Counted from the stretch's first letter, positions 30,590-40,208 are shown. The stretch is 64,000 nt of DNA from Streptomyces sp. NBC_01241 (GCF_041435435.1 NZ_CP108494.1:3940501-4004500), one strand, 5' to 3'. A program made the numbers and translations. The notes: generated by a model from the letters alone, not told the origin.

Positions 30590-31870
30590 TCACGTGGCGG
30601 GGGCCAGCACCCCGGTCCGGTAGATCGTGCCCGCGCAAGCGTTGGTGATCTTCGTCTCCGCGACCGGCGCACCCGCCTCCGGCGTGTGTGTGACGGCGAC
30701 ACTGCCGTCCAGCGCCCCGTCGCCGTCCTCGCTGCCGGACTGCGGATTCATGTCGGCGGACCCGTCCGCGCCGCCCGTACCGGGACCGGCGGCGGTGGCG
30801 CCGCCCGTGCCGTCCGCGCCGCCCGTCGGGGTCGGGCTCGGTGAGCCTCCGGCGGTCGGGCAGATGTCCTTCGGCACCCAGGCGAACTTCACCTCGTACG
30901 CCATGGACGGCTTCAGCAGCACCGTCCCCTGCTCCTGCGAGGGGTCGGGCAGCCCGGACGCCGCGTCACCCGCCGTGTGCTGGACAACCGTGATAGCGGC
31001 CGGGTCGGCCGCACCCATCGCCTGAAAGCCCACGCTTCCGCTGCTGCTCACCGAACAGTCCGTGCCGGAGACGTTGACGATCCGGAAGGTGCCGTACACC
31101 GTGCCGTCGGCACTCGCCGCGCCCGTCTCGGCCGAGGCGACCGAGAGCTGCCCCGGGTCGCAGTCCGGCTGGGACGCCGCCTCGGACGCGGTCGGGTCGG
31201 CGACCCCGCCGGCCAGCCCGCCGTCGGTGTCCTGGCCGCGGCCGTCGGACGGGCTGCCCGTGCTCGCGGGACGGTTCGGGCCGCCGTCGGCCGGCCCGTC
31301 GCTGCCACCGCCGTCGCTCTTCCCACCGGTCCCCGAATCCCTCTCGGTGCCGTTGCCGCCCTGCGCCTGCTCGCCGTGTCCGGCTATCGCGGGATTGGCG
31401 GCGTTCGAACCGTCGGAGTTCGCCACATGGACGAAGGCCGGGACGGCCGTGCCGATGAGCAGTGCCGCCGCCGCCATGCCGACGGCGGCCTGCCGTCGCC
31501 TGGCGCGCCGGGCGGGCACCGCTCGCTGCAGAAGGTCGAGCGTGCCGTCGCCGGGTTCGATGTGCTCGACGGCCCCGTGCAGCATGCGGCGCAGCGCGAC
31601 CTCGTCCATGTCCGCACCATCGCCCGCACCCGGGTTCACCTGCGAGGCGCTCTCCGACCCACGTTCCTGCGACCCACTCTTCTCCGGCCCGCGCTCCTGC
31701 GGCCCGTCGCGCTCCGACCCGTCGCGCTCCGGCCCGTCGCGCTCCGGCCCGTCGTTCACCATTTCGCTTCCAGTCAGGTCATTCCAAGGCTCACGATCAC
31801 GGCCGATCTCACGGCCGTTCTCGTGGCCGTTCTCACGGCCGTTCTCGTTCCTGTGGTCGCGCCGGCTCAT
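30590..31870 (-). CDS. Single-span membrane protein partnered with SigE-type sigma (possible anti-sigma)
   Basis: A 426-residue protein. Residues 1-80 are highly charged repeats (E-R-D-G-P, E-N-G-R). Residues 88-120 resemble the cytoplasmic part of actinobacterial sigma partners (M-D-E-V-A-L-R-R-M-L-H-G-A-V). One span lies at about 127-149. The remainder is Gly/Ser/Asp-rich with six or so cysteines and would be outside the cell. The start overlaps the sigma stop as ATGA. An anti-sigma role is inferred from coupling and topology; no ZAS motif is present. Confidence 0.6.
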   Translation of the reverse strand: MSRRDHRNENGRENGHENGREIGRDREPWNDLTGSEMVNDGPERDGPERDGSERDGPQERGPEKSGSQERGSESASQVNPGAGDGADMDEVALRRMLHGAVEHIEPGDGTLDLLQRAVPARRARRRQAAVGMAAAALLIGTAVPAFVHVANSDGSNAANPAIAGHGEQAQGGNGTERDSGTGGKSDGGGSDGPADGGPNRPASTGSPSDGRGQDTDGGLAGGVADPTASEAASQPDCDPGQLSVASAETGAASADGTVYGTFRIVNVSGTDCSVSSSGSVGFQAMGAADPAAITVVQHTAGDAASGLPDPSQEQGTVLLKPSMAYEVKFAWVPKDICPTAGGSPSPTPTGGADGTGGATAAGPGTGGADGSADMNPQSGSEDGDGALDGSVAVTHTPEAGAPVAETKITNACAGTIYRTGVLAPAT

Positions 31871-32529
31871 ACCTGCGCCTCCATCACGACGCGCAGCGCC
31901 GCGATCCCACGCGAGCCGTAGGCCTTGACCGAGCCCAGGGATATGCCCAGTGTCTCGGCCACCTGAGCCTCCGTCATGTCCGCGAAGTAACGCAGCACCA
32001 GAACCTCCCGCTGGCGCCGTTGCAGCCCCCGCATCGCCTTGATCAGCGCGTCCCGCTCCAGTTGGTCGTACGCGCCCTCCTCCGCGCTCGCCATGTCCGG
32101 CATGGGCTTGGAGAGCAGCTTCAGCCCGAGGATGCGGCGGCGCAGCGCCGAGCGCGACAGGTTGACGACGGTCTGGCGCAGATACGCGAGTGTCTTCTCG
32201 GGTTCCCGTACCCGGTTCCGCGCCGAGTGCACGCGGATGAACGCCTCCTGCACGACGTCCTCACACGAGGCGGTGTCGTCCAGGAGCAGAGCCGCGAGGC
32301 CGAGCAGCGAACGGTAGTGGGCGCGGTAGGTCTCGGTGAGATGGTCGACCGTGGTTCCGGCAGCCACGCCCTCCTCAGCGCCCTCGCGCTGCGACGGCAG
32401 CCGTGCGGGACGCGCCGCGGGCATGGGCGCGATCACCGGCATACCGCCGGGCGCGCGGGGCCGTCTGAGCGGCCGCACCGAAGCGCCGCGCAGGGGGCCC
32501 ACCACTGTGATATCGAGAACCTCTGCCAC
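31867..32529 (-). CDS. SigE-family ECF RNA polymerase sigma factor
   Basis: A 220-residue protein. Region 2 (Y-R-A-H-Y-R-S-L-L-G-L-A, E-D-V-V-Q-E-A-F-I-R-V-H) and region 4 (Q-R-R-Q-R-E-V-L-V-L-R-Y-F-A-D-M-T-E-A-Q-V-A-E-T-L-G-I) are clear. An N-terminal extension of about 60 Pro/Arg-rich residues precedes region 2. GTG start. First gene of a two-gene operon with its membrane partner. Confidence 0.9.
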   Translation of the reverse strand: MAEVLDITVVGPLRGASVRPLRRPRAPGGMPVIAPMPAARPARLPSQREGAEEGVAAGTTVDHLTETYRAHYRSLLGLAALLLDDTASCEDVVQEAFIRVHSARNRVREPEKTLAYLRQTVVNLSRSALRRRILGLKLLSKPMPDMASAEEGAYDQLERDALIKAMRGLQRRQREVLVLRYFADMTEAQVAETLGISLGSVKAYGSRGIAALRVVMEAQV

Positions 32530-32812
32530 GCCAGTTGGACACGTTTCTCCCCGTCAGGGTTGTACGCGCGCAGCACCGCGTTCAACACGGTGCGACATGC
32601 CCTCATACGTACCTGCTCTTCCCCGAATGCCCCAACTGTGCGCCCCGCCGCGCAAGAGGTGAACGCATAGACGCGCACTGTCCGGCCAGCGGTTGCAGCA
32701 GGCCGAAAGGTCATCGTCGGACACCCTGACACCCCAGCTCAAGAGGTTCAGACCTTCAACTTGCTCACAGGACATTCACAGAATGCGTATAAACAGGTCC
32801 GATCAGGAGCGA

Positions 32813-33877
32813 TCAGGACCGAGGGAATTCGGCGGCCACCGATTCGGCGATCTGCGCCACGTTCAGCGCCGCGCCCTTGCGGAGGTTGTCGCCGCAGACG
32901 AACAGTTCCAGACCCCGGGGATCGTCCAGCGACCTGCGCACCCGTCCGACCCAGGTCGGATCGGTGCCCACGACGTCGGACGGTGTCGGGAAGTCCCCCG
33001 CCGCCGGACTGTCGTACAGCACCACGCCCGGGGCCGTCGCCAGGATCTCGTGGGCCCGGTCGACCGCGATCTCGTTCTCGAACCGCGCGTGCACGGACAT
33101 CGAGTGCGTCGCGATCACGGGTACGTACACACACGTCGCCGCCACCCGCAGGCTCGGCAGATCCAGGATCTTGCGGCACTCCTCACGGATCGCCAGTTCC
33201 TCCGACGACCAGCCGTCACCGGCCTCGGTCCCGGCCCAGGGCACCACGTTGAGGGCCACCGGTGCGGCAAAGGGGCTGCCTCCGGCGTCGCCCACGGCCC
33301 GCCGTACGTCTCCGGGCTTCGTGCCCAACTCCGTACCGGCCACCATCGACAGCTGTTCGCGCAGCGCCGCAACGCCGTCGCGGCCCGCCCCGCTCACCGC
33401 CTGGTACGAGGAGACGACCAGTTCCCGCACGCCGAATTCGGCGTGCAGCGCGCCGACCGCGACGATCAGCGAGAGCGTCGTGCAGTTCGGGCTCGCGACG
33501 ATGCCGCGCGGCCTGATCCGTACGGCATGCGGATTGATCTCGGGCACGACCAGCGGAACGTCCGCGTCCAGCCGGAACGCGGCGGAGTCGTCGATCACGA
33601 CCGCGCCCTTGGCGGCGGCGATCGGCGCCCACTGCGCGGAGACGTCGTCGGGCACCAGGAACAGCGCCACGTCGACACCGTCGAAGACGTCCTCGGCGAG
33701 TTCGAGGACTTCGCTCTCCTCGCCGCGTACGACCAGCTTGCGGCCGGCCGAACGCGGCGAGGCGATCAGCTTCACCTCGCCCCAGACATCCGCGTGCTGC
33801 GAAAGGATCTGGAGCATGACGCCGCCGATCGCCCCGGTCGCTCCGACCACCGCGAGCGAAGGACGGCCCGCGGTCAT
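32813..33877 (-). CDS. asd: Aspartate-semialdehyde dehydrogenase
   Basis: A 354-residue enzyme of lysine, threonine and methionine synthesis. NADP-binding G-A-T-G-A-I-G near residue 12; catalytic cysteine in A-S-P-N-C-T-T; histidine in V-I-A-T-H-S. It starts inside the end of ask (ATGA-type overlap), the usual Streptomyces ask-asd operon. Confidence 0.95.
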   Translation of the reverse strand: MTAGRPSLAVVGATGAIGGVMLQILSQHADVWGEVKLIASPRSAGRKLVVRGEESEVLELAEDVFDGVDVALFLVPDDVSAQWAPIAAAKGAVVIDDSAAFRLDADVPLVVPEINPHAVRIRPRGIVASPNCTTLSLIVAVGALHAEFGVRELVVSSYQAVSGAGRDGVAALREQLSMVAGTELGTKPGDVRRAVGDAGGSPFAAPVALNVVPWAGTEAGDGWSSEELAIREECRKILDLPSLRVAATCVYVPVIATHSMSVHARFENEIAVDRAHEILATAPGVVLYDSPAAGDFPTPSDVVGTDPTWVGRVRRSLDDPRGLELFVCGDNLRKGAALNVAQIAESVAAEFPRS

Positions 33878-35145
33878 CGGCCGGTGCCCCCGTAGACGAC
33901 GGCCTCGTCGGAATCGCTGTCGAGACCGAAGGCGGTGTGTACGGCGCGCACGGCCTCGATGACATCATCGGCGCGGGTGACGACCGAGATGCGGATCTCG
34001 GATGTCGAGATCAGCTCGATGTTCACCCCGGCGTCCGAGAGCGCCTCGAAGAAGGCCGCCGTGACACCCGGGTTGGTCTTCATGCCCGCGCCGACCAGGG
34101 AGATCTTCGCGATCTGGTCGTCGTAGCGCAGCGACTCGAAGCCGATGGTGCCGCGGTTGCGCTCCAGGGCGTCGATGGCCTTGCGGCCCTCGGCCTTCGG
34201 CAGCGTGAACGAGATGTCGGTCAGACCGGTCGACGCGGCGGAGACGTTCTGCACCACCATGTCGATGTTGACCTCCGCGTTCGCGATGGTGCGGAAGATC
34301 GCGGCGGCCTCGCCCGGCTTGTCGGGTACGCCGACGACGGTGATCTTGGCCTCGGAGACGTCATGGGCGACTCCGGAGATGATCGCGTGCTCCACCTTCT
34401 GGTCCCCTTGCGGCTCGTTGCTGACCCAGGTTCCGCGCAGTCCGGAGAAGGACGAGCGGACGTGGATCGGGATGTTGTAACGGCGTGCGTACTCCACGCA
34501 CCGGTGCAGCAGCACCTTGGAGCCGGACGCGGCCAGCTCCAGCATGTCCTCGAAGGAGATCCAGTCGATCTTCCGGGCCTTCTTCACGACCCGCGGGTCG
34601 GCGGTGAAGACACCGTCCACATCGGTGTAGATCTCACAGACCTCGGCATCCAGCGCGGCCGCGAGCGCGACGGCGGTGGTGTCGGACCCGCCGCGGCCGA
34701 GCGTGGTGATGTCCTTCTTGTCCTGGGACACACCCTGGAACCCCGCGACGATCGCGATGTTCCCCTCGTCCAGCGCCGTACGGATACGGCCCGGCGTCAC
34801 ATCGATGATGCGCGCTTTGTTGTGGACCGAGTCGGTGATGACGCCTGCCTGGCTGCCCGTGAACGACTGGGCCTCGTGGCCCAGGTTTTTGATCGCCATC
34901 GCCAGCAGGGCCATGGAGATCCGCTCTCCGGCGGTCAGCAGCATGTCGAACTCACGCCCGGCAGGGATCGGGGATACCTGCCCAGCGAGATCGATCAACT
35001 CGTCCGTCGTGTCGCCCATCGCTGACACCACGACAACCACCTGGTTGCCGTTCTTCTTGGCATCGACGATTCGCTTGGCGACGCGCTTGATGCCTTCGGC
35101 ATCGGCTACGGAGGAGCCTCCGTACTTCTGCACGACAAGGCCCAC
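33874..35145 (-). CDS. ask: Aspartate kinase
   Basis: A 423-residue kinase with K-Y-G-G-S-S-V at the N-terminus and two ACT domains in the C-terminal third, where lysine and threonine feedback inhibition acts. In this family an internal start often gives a separate beta subunit made of the ACT domains. It is coupled to asd. Confidence 0.95.
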   Translation of the reverse strand: MGLVVQKYGGSSVADAEGIKRVAKRIVDAKKNGNQVVVVVSAMGDTTDELIDLAGQVSPIPAGREFDMLLTAGERISMALLAMAIKNLGHEAQSFTGSQAGVITDSVHNKARIIDVTPGRIRTALDEGNIAIVAGFQGVSQDKKDITTLGRGGSDTTAVALAAALDAEVCEIYTDVDGVFTADPRVVKKARKIDWISFEDMLELAASGSKVLLHRCVEYARRYNIPIHVRSSFSGLRGTWVSNEPQGDQKVEHAIISGVAHDVSEAKITVVGVPDKPGEAAAIFRTIANAEVNIDMVVQNVSAASTGLTDISFTLPKAEGRKAIDALERNRGTIGFESLRYDDQIAKISLVGAGMKTNPGVTAAFFEALSDAGVNIELISTSEIRISVVTRADDVIEAVRAVHTAFGLDSDSDEAVVYGGTGR

Positions 35146-35523
35146 GTGCGCTCCTCGCTCAGTCCATTACTGCGGTCGGCTCAGTTTAACGAGCAGTCCG
35201 GAATCGCCCCGTCGATACCACATTGTGAGATATCCCGCTCAGTACGTGATCATCGGCGCGTCGCTCCGAACTGCTCGTACGGGGCTGCTGCCCGCCGATC
35301 GGGCCCGCACTCCCGTATGTGGTCCAGCCCACACGCACGGTGCGCCGGGTCCACGATGCACGAGCAGTCCACCTCCAGCGTGGACCGGAACCCCACGGTC
35401 CGCCCTTCGGAGGCCTCCACCATGCGTACGCCGCTCCGCACATTCCCCGCGCTCCCCGCGCTCCCCGTGCTCACTCCGGTAATACGGGGCCCCGACTGCT
35501 GACGCCACACCCGGCGTGCCGCA

Positions 35524-35815
35524 CCCGAGCGGGTGGATGCACTCCTGAAGCAGCCGGGCCATCACCCCGGCCATCCCTTCCACCGGCTGCCGCACGGCGG
35601 TCAGAGAGGGCCTGCACGTGACGGCCACGCTCGAACCGTCGAAACCGACCACGACTACGTCGTGCGGCACACGTCTGCCCTGCTCCCGCAGCACCTGGCA
35701 CACGCCCTGGGCCATGAGGTCGTTGGCCGCGAACACCCCGTCGATCCCCGGGTGCTCGCTCAGCAGCCTGCCATGGCCTCCGCGCCGCTGTCGCGCGTGA
35801 ACCCGCCCTCGGCAC
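35524..35815 (-). pseudogene. LacI-family regulator remnant
   Basis: Only the C-terminal effector domain is left: H-P-G-I-D-G-V-F-A-A-N-D-L-M-A-Q-G, V-V-V-V-G-F-D-G-S and P-S-L-T-A-V-R-Q-P. Just upstream the matching A-E-G-G-F-T-R-D-S-G-A-E-A-M-A continues in another frame, so a frameshift separates them. The DNA-binding domain is missing. Confidence 0.7.
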
Positions 35816-35962
35816 GGGCGCGAACCGACGATACGCACCGCCCCACCCCCTTGAATGCCCCATGTGTGACCCATGAGGTGGGTGGGGGCACATGTGAAGG
35901 AGGTGGGGACACATTCCCTGAACGTGCCGCCACCCCCCTCGTTCATCTCCTGGCCGCACCCA

Positions 35963-36085
35963 CTACCGCAGCATGCTGATCTCCTCGTCGGTGAGCGCAC
36001 CGGAGAAGGCCCGGACCTGGTCGACGGCCCCGTGCAGGTACTCGCCCCACCCGTCGCGGTCGGACAGCGCCTCGTCGCAGCCGAC
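35963..36085 (-). pseudogene. LamG-like domain protein remnant
   Basis: About 40 codons end in a TAG at 35963. They read G-E-Y-L-H-G-A-V-D-Q-V-R-A-F-S-G-A-L-T-D-E-E-I, the C-terminal signature of a LamG/concanavalin-like domain. No upstream part or start is seen. Confidence 0.55.
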
Positions 36086-36238
36086 GCGGGGGTGACGTCC
36101 ACGCAGCGGACCTCCGCCACCCCGTGAACGCGTTCGACGAGGCGTCTGGACGGCTGTGTGTCACGTTGCCGCGAGGGGCCGGGGCGCATCCCGCCCGGGG
36201 CGCGTCCCGCCGGGCGTCGCCCGCTACTGCACCGGCCG

Positions 36239-36898
36239 CTACTGCACGGGCCGCAGTCCCAGCGGTCCCGCGATCTCCTCCGCCATCACCCGGCCCGCCT
36301 CCTCGGCCAGGTCGTCGTCGACCGCATCCGAGTCCGTGTCCAGCCCGTCCAGTTCCTGGAGGGGCTGGTTGAGCCGGATGTGGGCGATCAGGGACTGGAG
36401 GGCGCGCAAGGTGGCGGATGCGGTGGAGCCCCAGTTGGAGAAGTAGGAGAACTGCCACCACCACAGGGCCTCGGTCGTGCGGCCCTCTTCGTAGTGGGCC
36501 AGGCCGTGGCGCAGGTCGGTGACCAGGTCGGCCAGGCCGTCGGAGATACGGGCCGGGACCGGGGCCTTGCGCGGCTCGTACGGGTCGAAGACCTCGGAGT
36601 AGACATCGATCGGCTCCAGCAGGGCGGCGAACCGCTCGCGCAGACCGTCGGCGTCCGGCTCCGCGCCGAGATCCGGCTCGTAGCGCTCGTCGGGGACGAT
36701 GTCCTCGTACGCGCCGAGCCTGCCGCCCGCCAGCAGCAGCTGGGAGACCTGGAGCAGCAGGACGGGGACGGCCTCCTCGGGCTCCTCGACCTTGGACACC
36801 TCGGTGACCGCGACGATGAACGTCTTGATCTGGTCGGCGATCTGGACGGCGAAGTCGTCCGGATCCTGCGTGACGGAGTTCAGCGTGGCGTCAGACAT
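36239..36898 (-). CDS. DUF5063-family hypothetical protein
   Basis: A 219-residue acidic, mostly helical protein: D-D-F-A-V-Q-I-A-D-Q-I-K-T-F-I at the start, then A-L-W-W-W-Q-F-S-Y-F-S-N-W-G. This is a conserved actinobacterial family of unknown function next to recR. The ATG at 36898 has GGGAGG about 8 bases upstream. Confidence 0.8.
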   Translation of the reverse strand: MSDATLNSVTQDPDDFAVQIADQIKTFIVAVTEVSKVEEPEEAVPVLLLQVSQLLLAGGRLGAYEDIVPDERYEPDLGAEPDADGLRERFAALLEPIDVYSEVFDPYEPRKAPVPARISDGLADLVTDLRHGLAHYEEGRTTEALWWWQFSYFSNWGSTASATLRALQSLIAHIRLNQPLQELDGLDTDSDAVDDDLAEEAGRVMAEEIAGPLGLRPVQ

Positions 36899-36929
36899 CG
36901 AGGGGACCTCCCGTGGGCACGGTCGCGAA

Positions 36930-37065
36930 CGGTGAGAAGAACATAGCGTCGCTGAACGTAAAGCCGTCGTGAGTCGACGCAAGAACATCAGACGTCGCGG
37001 TCGTGAAGGCATCACGCATCGTGAAAGCACCAGACGTCGTGCAGGCATCACACATCGTGGAGGTG
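36930..37065. repeat. Degenerate direct repeats between recR and the DUF5063 gene
   Basis: Successive units of about 18-24 bp of the form CATCACGCATCGTGAA / CACCAGACGTCGTGCA fill the gap. They are too diverged to define a single unit. Confidence 0.5.
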
Positions 37066-37665
37066 TCAGACATCGAGCAGGCGCCTCCCCTCGAAGGCGC
37101 GGCCCAGGGTGACCTCGTCCGCGTACTCCAGATCGCCGCCGACCGGCAGACCACTGGCCAGTCTGGTGACCCGCAGGCCCATCGGCTTGATCATCCGTGC
37201 CAGGTACGTCGCGGTGGCCTCGCCCTCCAGGTTGGGGTCGGTGGCCAGGATCAGTTCCGTGATCGACCCGTCGGCGAGACGGGCGAGCAGTTCACGGATG
37301 CGCAGGTCGTCGGGCCCGACGCCCTCGATCGGACTGATCGCGCCGCCGAGCACGTGGTATCGGCCCCGGAACTCACGGGTCCGCTCGACCGCGACGACAT
37401 CCTTCGGTTCCTCGACCACACAGATGACCGTCTGGTCGCGGCGCGCGTCCCGGCAGATATTGCACTGTTCCTGCTGGGCGACGTTGCCGCAGACCGAACA
37501 GAACCGGACCTTGTCCTTGACCTCGAGGAGGGCATGGGCGAGACGGCGCACATCGGTCGGCTCGGCCTGCAGGATGTGGAAAGCGATCCGCTGCGCGCTC
37601 TTGGGACCGACGCCGGGCAGCCTGCCCAACTCGTCGATGAGGTCCTGAACCACGCCTTCGTACAA
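37066..37665 (-). CDS. recR: Recombination mediator RecR
   Basis: A 199-residue protein: N-terminal helix-hairpin-helix (L-P-G-V-G-P-K-S-A-Q-R), a C4 zinc finger (C-S-V-C-G-N and C-N-I-C) and a Toprim domain. It acts with RecO in gap repair. It follows ybaB in the usual bacterial order. Confidence 0.95.
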   Translation of the reverse strand: MYEGVVQDLIDELGRLPGVGPKSAQRIAFHILQAEPTDVRRLAHALLEVKDKVRFCSVCGNVAQQEQCNICRDARRDQTVICVVEEPKDVVAVERTREFRGRYHVLGGAISPIEGVGPDDLRIRELLARLADGSITELILATDPNLEGEATATYLARMIKPMGLRVTRLASGLPVGGDLEYADEVTLGRAFEGRRLLDV

Positions 37666-37722
37666 CGGGATCGCCTTCCTGGTCCTGAGTTATGAATACA
37701 ACGTACGAGTTCCGGCCGCAGG

Positions 37723-38073
37723 TCAGAAGGGGAGACCGGGCATACCGCCGAGCCCCTGGGTCAGCGGGCCGAGCTTCTGCTGCTGAAGCTGCTGCGCGTT
37801 CTCGTTCGCCGCCTGTACGGCGGCGACGACGAGGTCCGCGAGCGTCTCGGTGTCCTCCGGGTCGACGGCCTTCGGGTCGATCACCAGGGCCCGGAGCTCG
37901 CCGGAGCCGGTCACGGTCGCCTTCACCAGACCGCCACCCGCCTGACCCTCGACCTCGGTCCTGGCCAGTTCCTCCTGGGCCGCCGCGAGTTCCTGCTGCA
38001 TCTTCTGGGCCTGCTGCAGCAGCTGCTGCATATTGGGCTGACCACCACCGGGAATCACGGTCACTCCTGGCAA
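37723..38073 (-). CDS. YbaB/EbfC nucleoid-associated protein
   Basis: A 116-residue protein rich in Gln in the N-terminal helix (M-Q-Q-L-L-Q-Q-A-Q-K-M-Q-Q-E-L) with G-L-V-K-A-T-V-T-G and V-D-P-E-D-T-E-T-L-A-D-L-V-V-A-A. Usual partner of recR. Confidence 0.92.
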   Translation of the reverse strand: MPGVTVIPGGGQPNMQQLLQQAQKMQQELAAAQEELARTEVEGQAGGGLVKATVTGSGELRALVIDPKAVDPEDTETLADLVVAAVQAANENAQQLQQQKLGPLTQGLGGMPGLPF

Positions 38074-38414
38074 TTCGACGACAGAATGTTTCGGTACGCC
38101 GAGCCTACGTGGTCACCGCGCAGCGCGCCCCACCCACTGGCAAGCAACTCTTTCGAGTGAGTTTGAAGCACCCTCGGCGAGACTCCTATACCTGATCACA
38201 GGCCCCGTACACCCGGGAATACTGCGATTTCGACCCCACGGCCCACCATTCGGCGGTAGGAAGGGCATGCACATCAGACACACAGGCGCACCGCTCGTCA
38301 CGCAAAGTTACGCACGCGGGACAGTCGGCCGCGCCGGAGAGCGGTGATCAGCCCACCGTCGAACACACCGCCACACATCAGGCGTCGCTACGCAGAATGC
38401 AGAGGAGTACCCCG
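38074..38414. other. Divergent intergenic region between ybaB and the SLATT gene
   Basis: About 340 bp with the two divergent promoters. No further gene or strong repeat is seen. Confidence 0.5.
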
Positions 38415-39200
38415 GTGAGTCAGCCGGAGATGCAGCCCGAAGGGCCGCCCCGCAACGAGCCCGGTTCGACCGGCTCGGCCGGTTCCTCCGGTTCGGGCTC
38501 CCGCGCACGCGGCCGGGGCCGGGATCTGACCGGCGCACCGTTCCCGCTCGGCGACTGGGGCGAGCCCGCCGAACGCCTCGACGAGCTGTACCGCTGGGTC
38601 GAGGCCGATGCGCTGCGCACCGCCGACTGGTATCTGAACGACCGGGTGTGGAAGCGGCGCGGCGCCAGGGCCCTGCGGATCAGTACGGCGGCCGGGGCGG
38701 TCGCGGGCGCCGCGCTGCCGTTGCTCGATCTCACCGGTGCCCTGAGCGGGGCGGCGGGATGGGGCTATCTGTCCCTGCTGCTGGGCGCCGCGAGCATGGC
38801 CTGCGACCGGTTCTTCGGTCTGACCTCGGGCTGGATAAGGAACCTCGCCACCGCCCAGGCCGTGCAGCGGCGGCTTCAGGTGCTGCAGTTCGACTGGGCG
38901 TCGGAGTGCGTACGGGAGGTGCTCGGCCCGACCGAGGGCACGGCCAGCGAGGCCGCCGAGCGGTGCCTGGGGGTGCTGCGGCGGTTCTCGGAGGACATCA
39001 CGGAGCTCGTGCGGACCGAGACCGCGGACTGGATGGTGGAGTTCCGGGCCGGGCCTGCGCCGATGGGGATGCAGGCGTTGTCGTCGGGCAGCGGGGGCGG
39101 GGGGCGTACGGACCAGGGGGCGCTGCCGGGCCGGTTCCCGATGCAGACGATGGCCCGGCCGAACATGCCGCGGCAGCGGCCTCCGGAGTCCCCGCGGTGA
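38415..39200 (+). CDS. SLATT-domain membrane protein
   Basis: A 261-residue protein from a GTG with AGAGGAG 8 bases upstream. After a Pro/Gly/Ser-rich N-terminus there is L-Y-R-W-V-E-A-D-A-L-R-T-A-D-W-Y-L and two hydrophobic spans (about 95-115 and 120-140), then a helical C-terminal part. This is the two-span SLATT layout, found in proposed membrane effectors of nucleotide-signalling defence systems. No SMODS or SLOG partner is adjacent, so the role is open. Confidence 0.75.
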   Translation: MSQPEMQPEGPPRNEPGSTGSAGSSGSGSRARGRGRDLTGAPFPLGDWGEPAERLDELYRWVEADALRTADWYLNDRVWKRRGARALRISTAAGAVAGAALPLLDLTGALSGAAGWGYLSLLLGAASMACDRFFGLTSGWIRNLATAQAVQRRLQVLQFDWASECVREVLGPTEGTASEAAERCLGVLRRFSEDITELVRTETADWMVEFRAGPAPMGMQALSSGSGGGGRTDQGALPGRFPMQTMARPNMPRQRPPESPR

Positions 39201-39301
39201 TTGCGCCGCGGTGACGCCGGGGCGCCCGGCCGTCGCCTGCACGGGTGCCCCGGCACCCGATACCGGCACCCGGCATCAGCACCCGGCATCGGGTATCCGC
39301 T

Positions 39302-39970
39302 TCAGCTGAAGATGATCATGGACCCCTGGGCGAGGCTGCGCGTGGCCGCCGCGTGCAGACCCAGCCAGACGTGCCGCTCACGGGCGAACGGACTGTTGTC
39401 GTACGGAATCGGGCCCGCCGGTTCCTCGAGGGACGTCGGCGCTGCGGGTGGCAGCGGGGCGGCCGGCGGGTTCGCCGGATCGATGCCGATGGACGGAGCC
39501 ACGAACTCCAGCTCCCTCAGCAGCCCGTGCGCGGAACCGAGCGGGCCGCCGCCCGCCAGCAGGTCGTCGCTGGAGAGCGGAGCGGCGAAGTCCAGCGGGA
39601 CGTACGCCCCCGCATGGTCGTAGTGCCAGACCAGGTGGGACTGCCGGGCCGACGCCTCGAACATCTCCAGCAACTGCTCGTAGTCCCCGCCCAGTTCGTC
39701 GACGGGCGTGACGGCGAGGCCGCTGAGCTGGAGCAGATGGGCGCGGCGCAGGAAGTGCAGGGCGTCGTAGTCGAAGGCCGCGACCGGAGCGACGTCGCCG
39801 GTCAGGCCCGGCATGTAGGCGTACACGGGGACGGGCGGCAGCCCGGCCTCGCTCAACACCTTGTCGTAGACGGCTATCTCTTCGGCGAACGGGTTGTCGG
39901 GGCTGTGGCACAGCACATCGACGAGGGGGACCAGCCACAGGTCACAGGCCACGAAATCTCGCTCTCCCAC
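39302..39970 (-). CDS. Conserved hypothetical protein
   Basis: A 222-residue soluble protein with a GTG start and no clear ribosome-binding site. Aspartate- and proline-rich loops; segments such as F-D-Y-D-A-L-H-F-L-R-R-A-H-L-L-Q-L and S-H-L-V-W-H-Y-D-H-A-G-A-Y-V-P. No family recognised. Confidence 0.6.
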   Translation of the reverse strand: MGERDFVACDLWLVPLVDVLCHSPDNPFAEEIAVYDKVLSEAGLPPVPVYAYMPGLTGDVAPVAAFDYDALHFLRRAHLLQLSGLAVTPVDELGGDYEQLLEMFEASARQSHLVWHYDHAGAYVPLDFAAPLSSDDLLAGGGPLGSAHGLLRELEFVAPSIGIDPANPPAAPLPPAAPTSLEEPAGPIPYDNSPFARERHVWLGLHAAATRSLAQGSMIIFS

Positions 39971-40095
39971 GGGTGCGCATCAAAGTCATCGGTATCGGAT
40001 CAGGTTCATCGGGTTATTCACGACGGTCGGGACAGCGTAATGCGGTGGGCTCATTGCGCACAGTGGCCGACGGCCGCGGGCAGGAGCCGGCCGTA

Positions 40096-40208
40096 TTCCG
40101 TAACCGCCCGTCCGCAGCCGCCGGTCCGCAGTCGCCCGTGCGTAACCGCCGGTCCGCAGTCGCCCGTGCGTAACCGCCGGTCCGCAGTCCCCGCCCCGCA
40201 GTCGCCCG
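40096..40208. repeat. Tandem 28-bp repeats
   Basis: Units beginning CGTAACCGCC start at 40099, 40141 and 40169 (28-bp period, with an extra 14-bp half unit after the first). They fill the gap between the hypothetical and GntR genes, just beyond the GntR stop. Confidence 0.7.

Noticed and set aside
31462..32670. Long plus-strand Arg-rich frame
   Set aside because: Antisense to the sigma factor and its partner.
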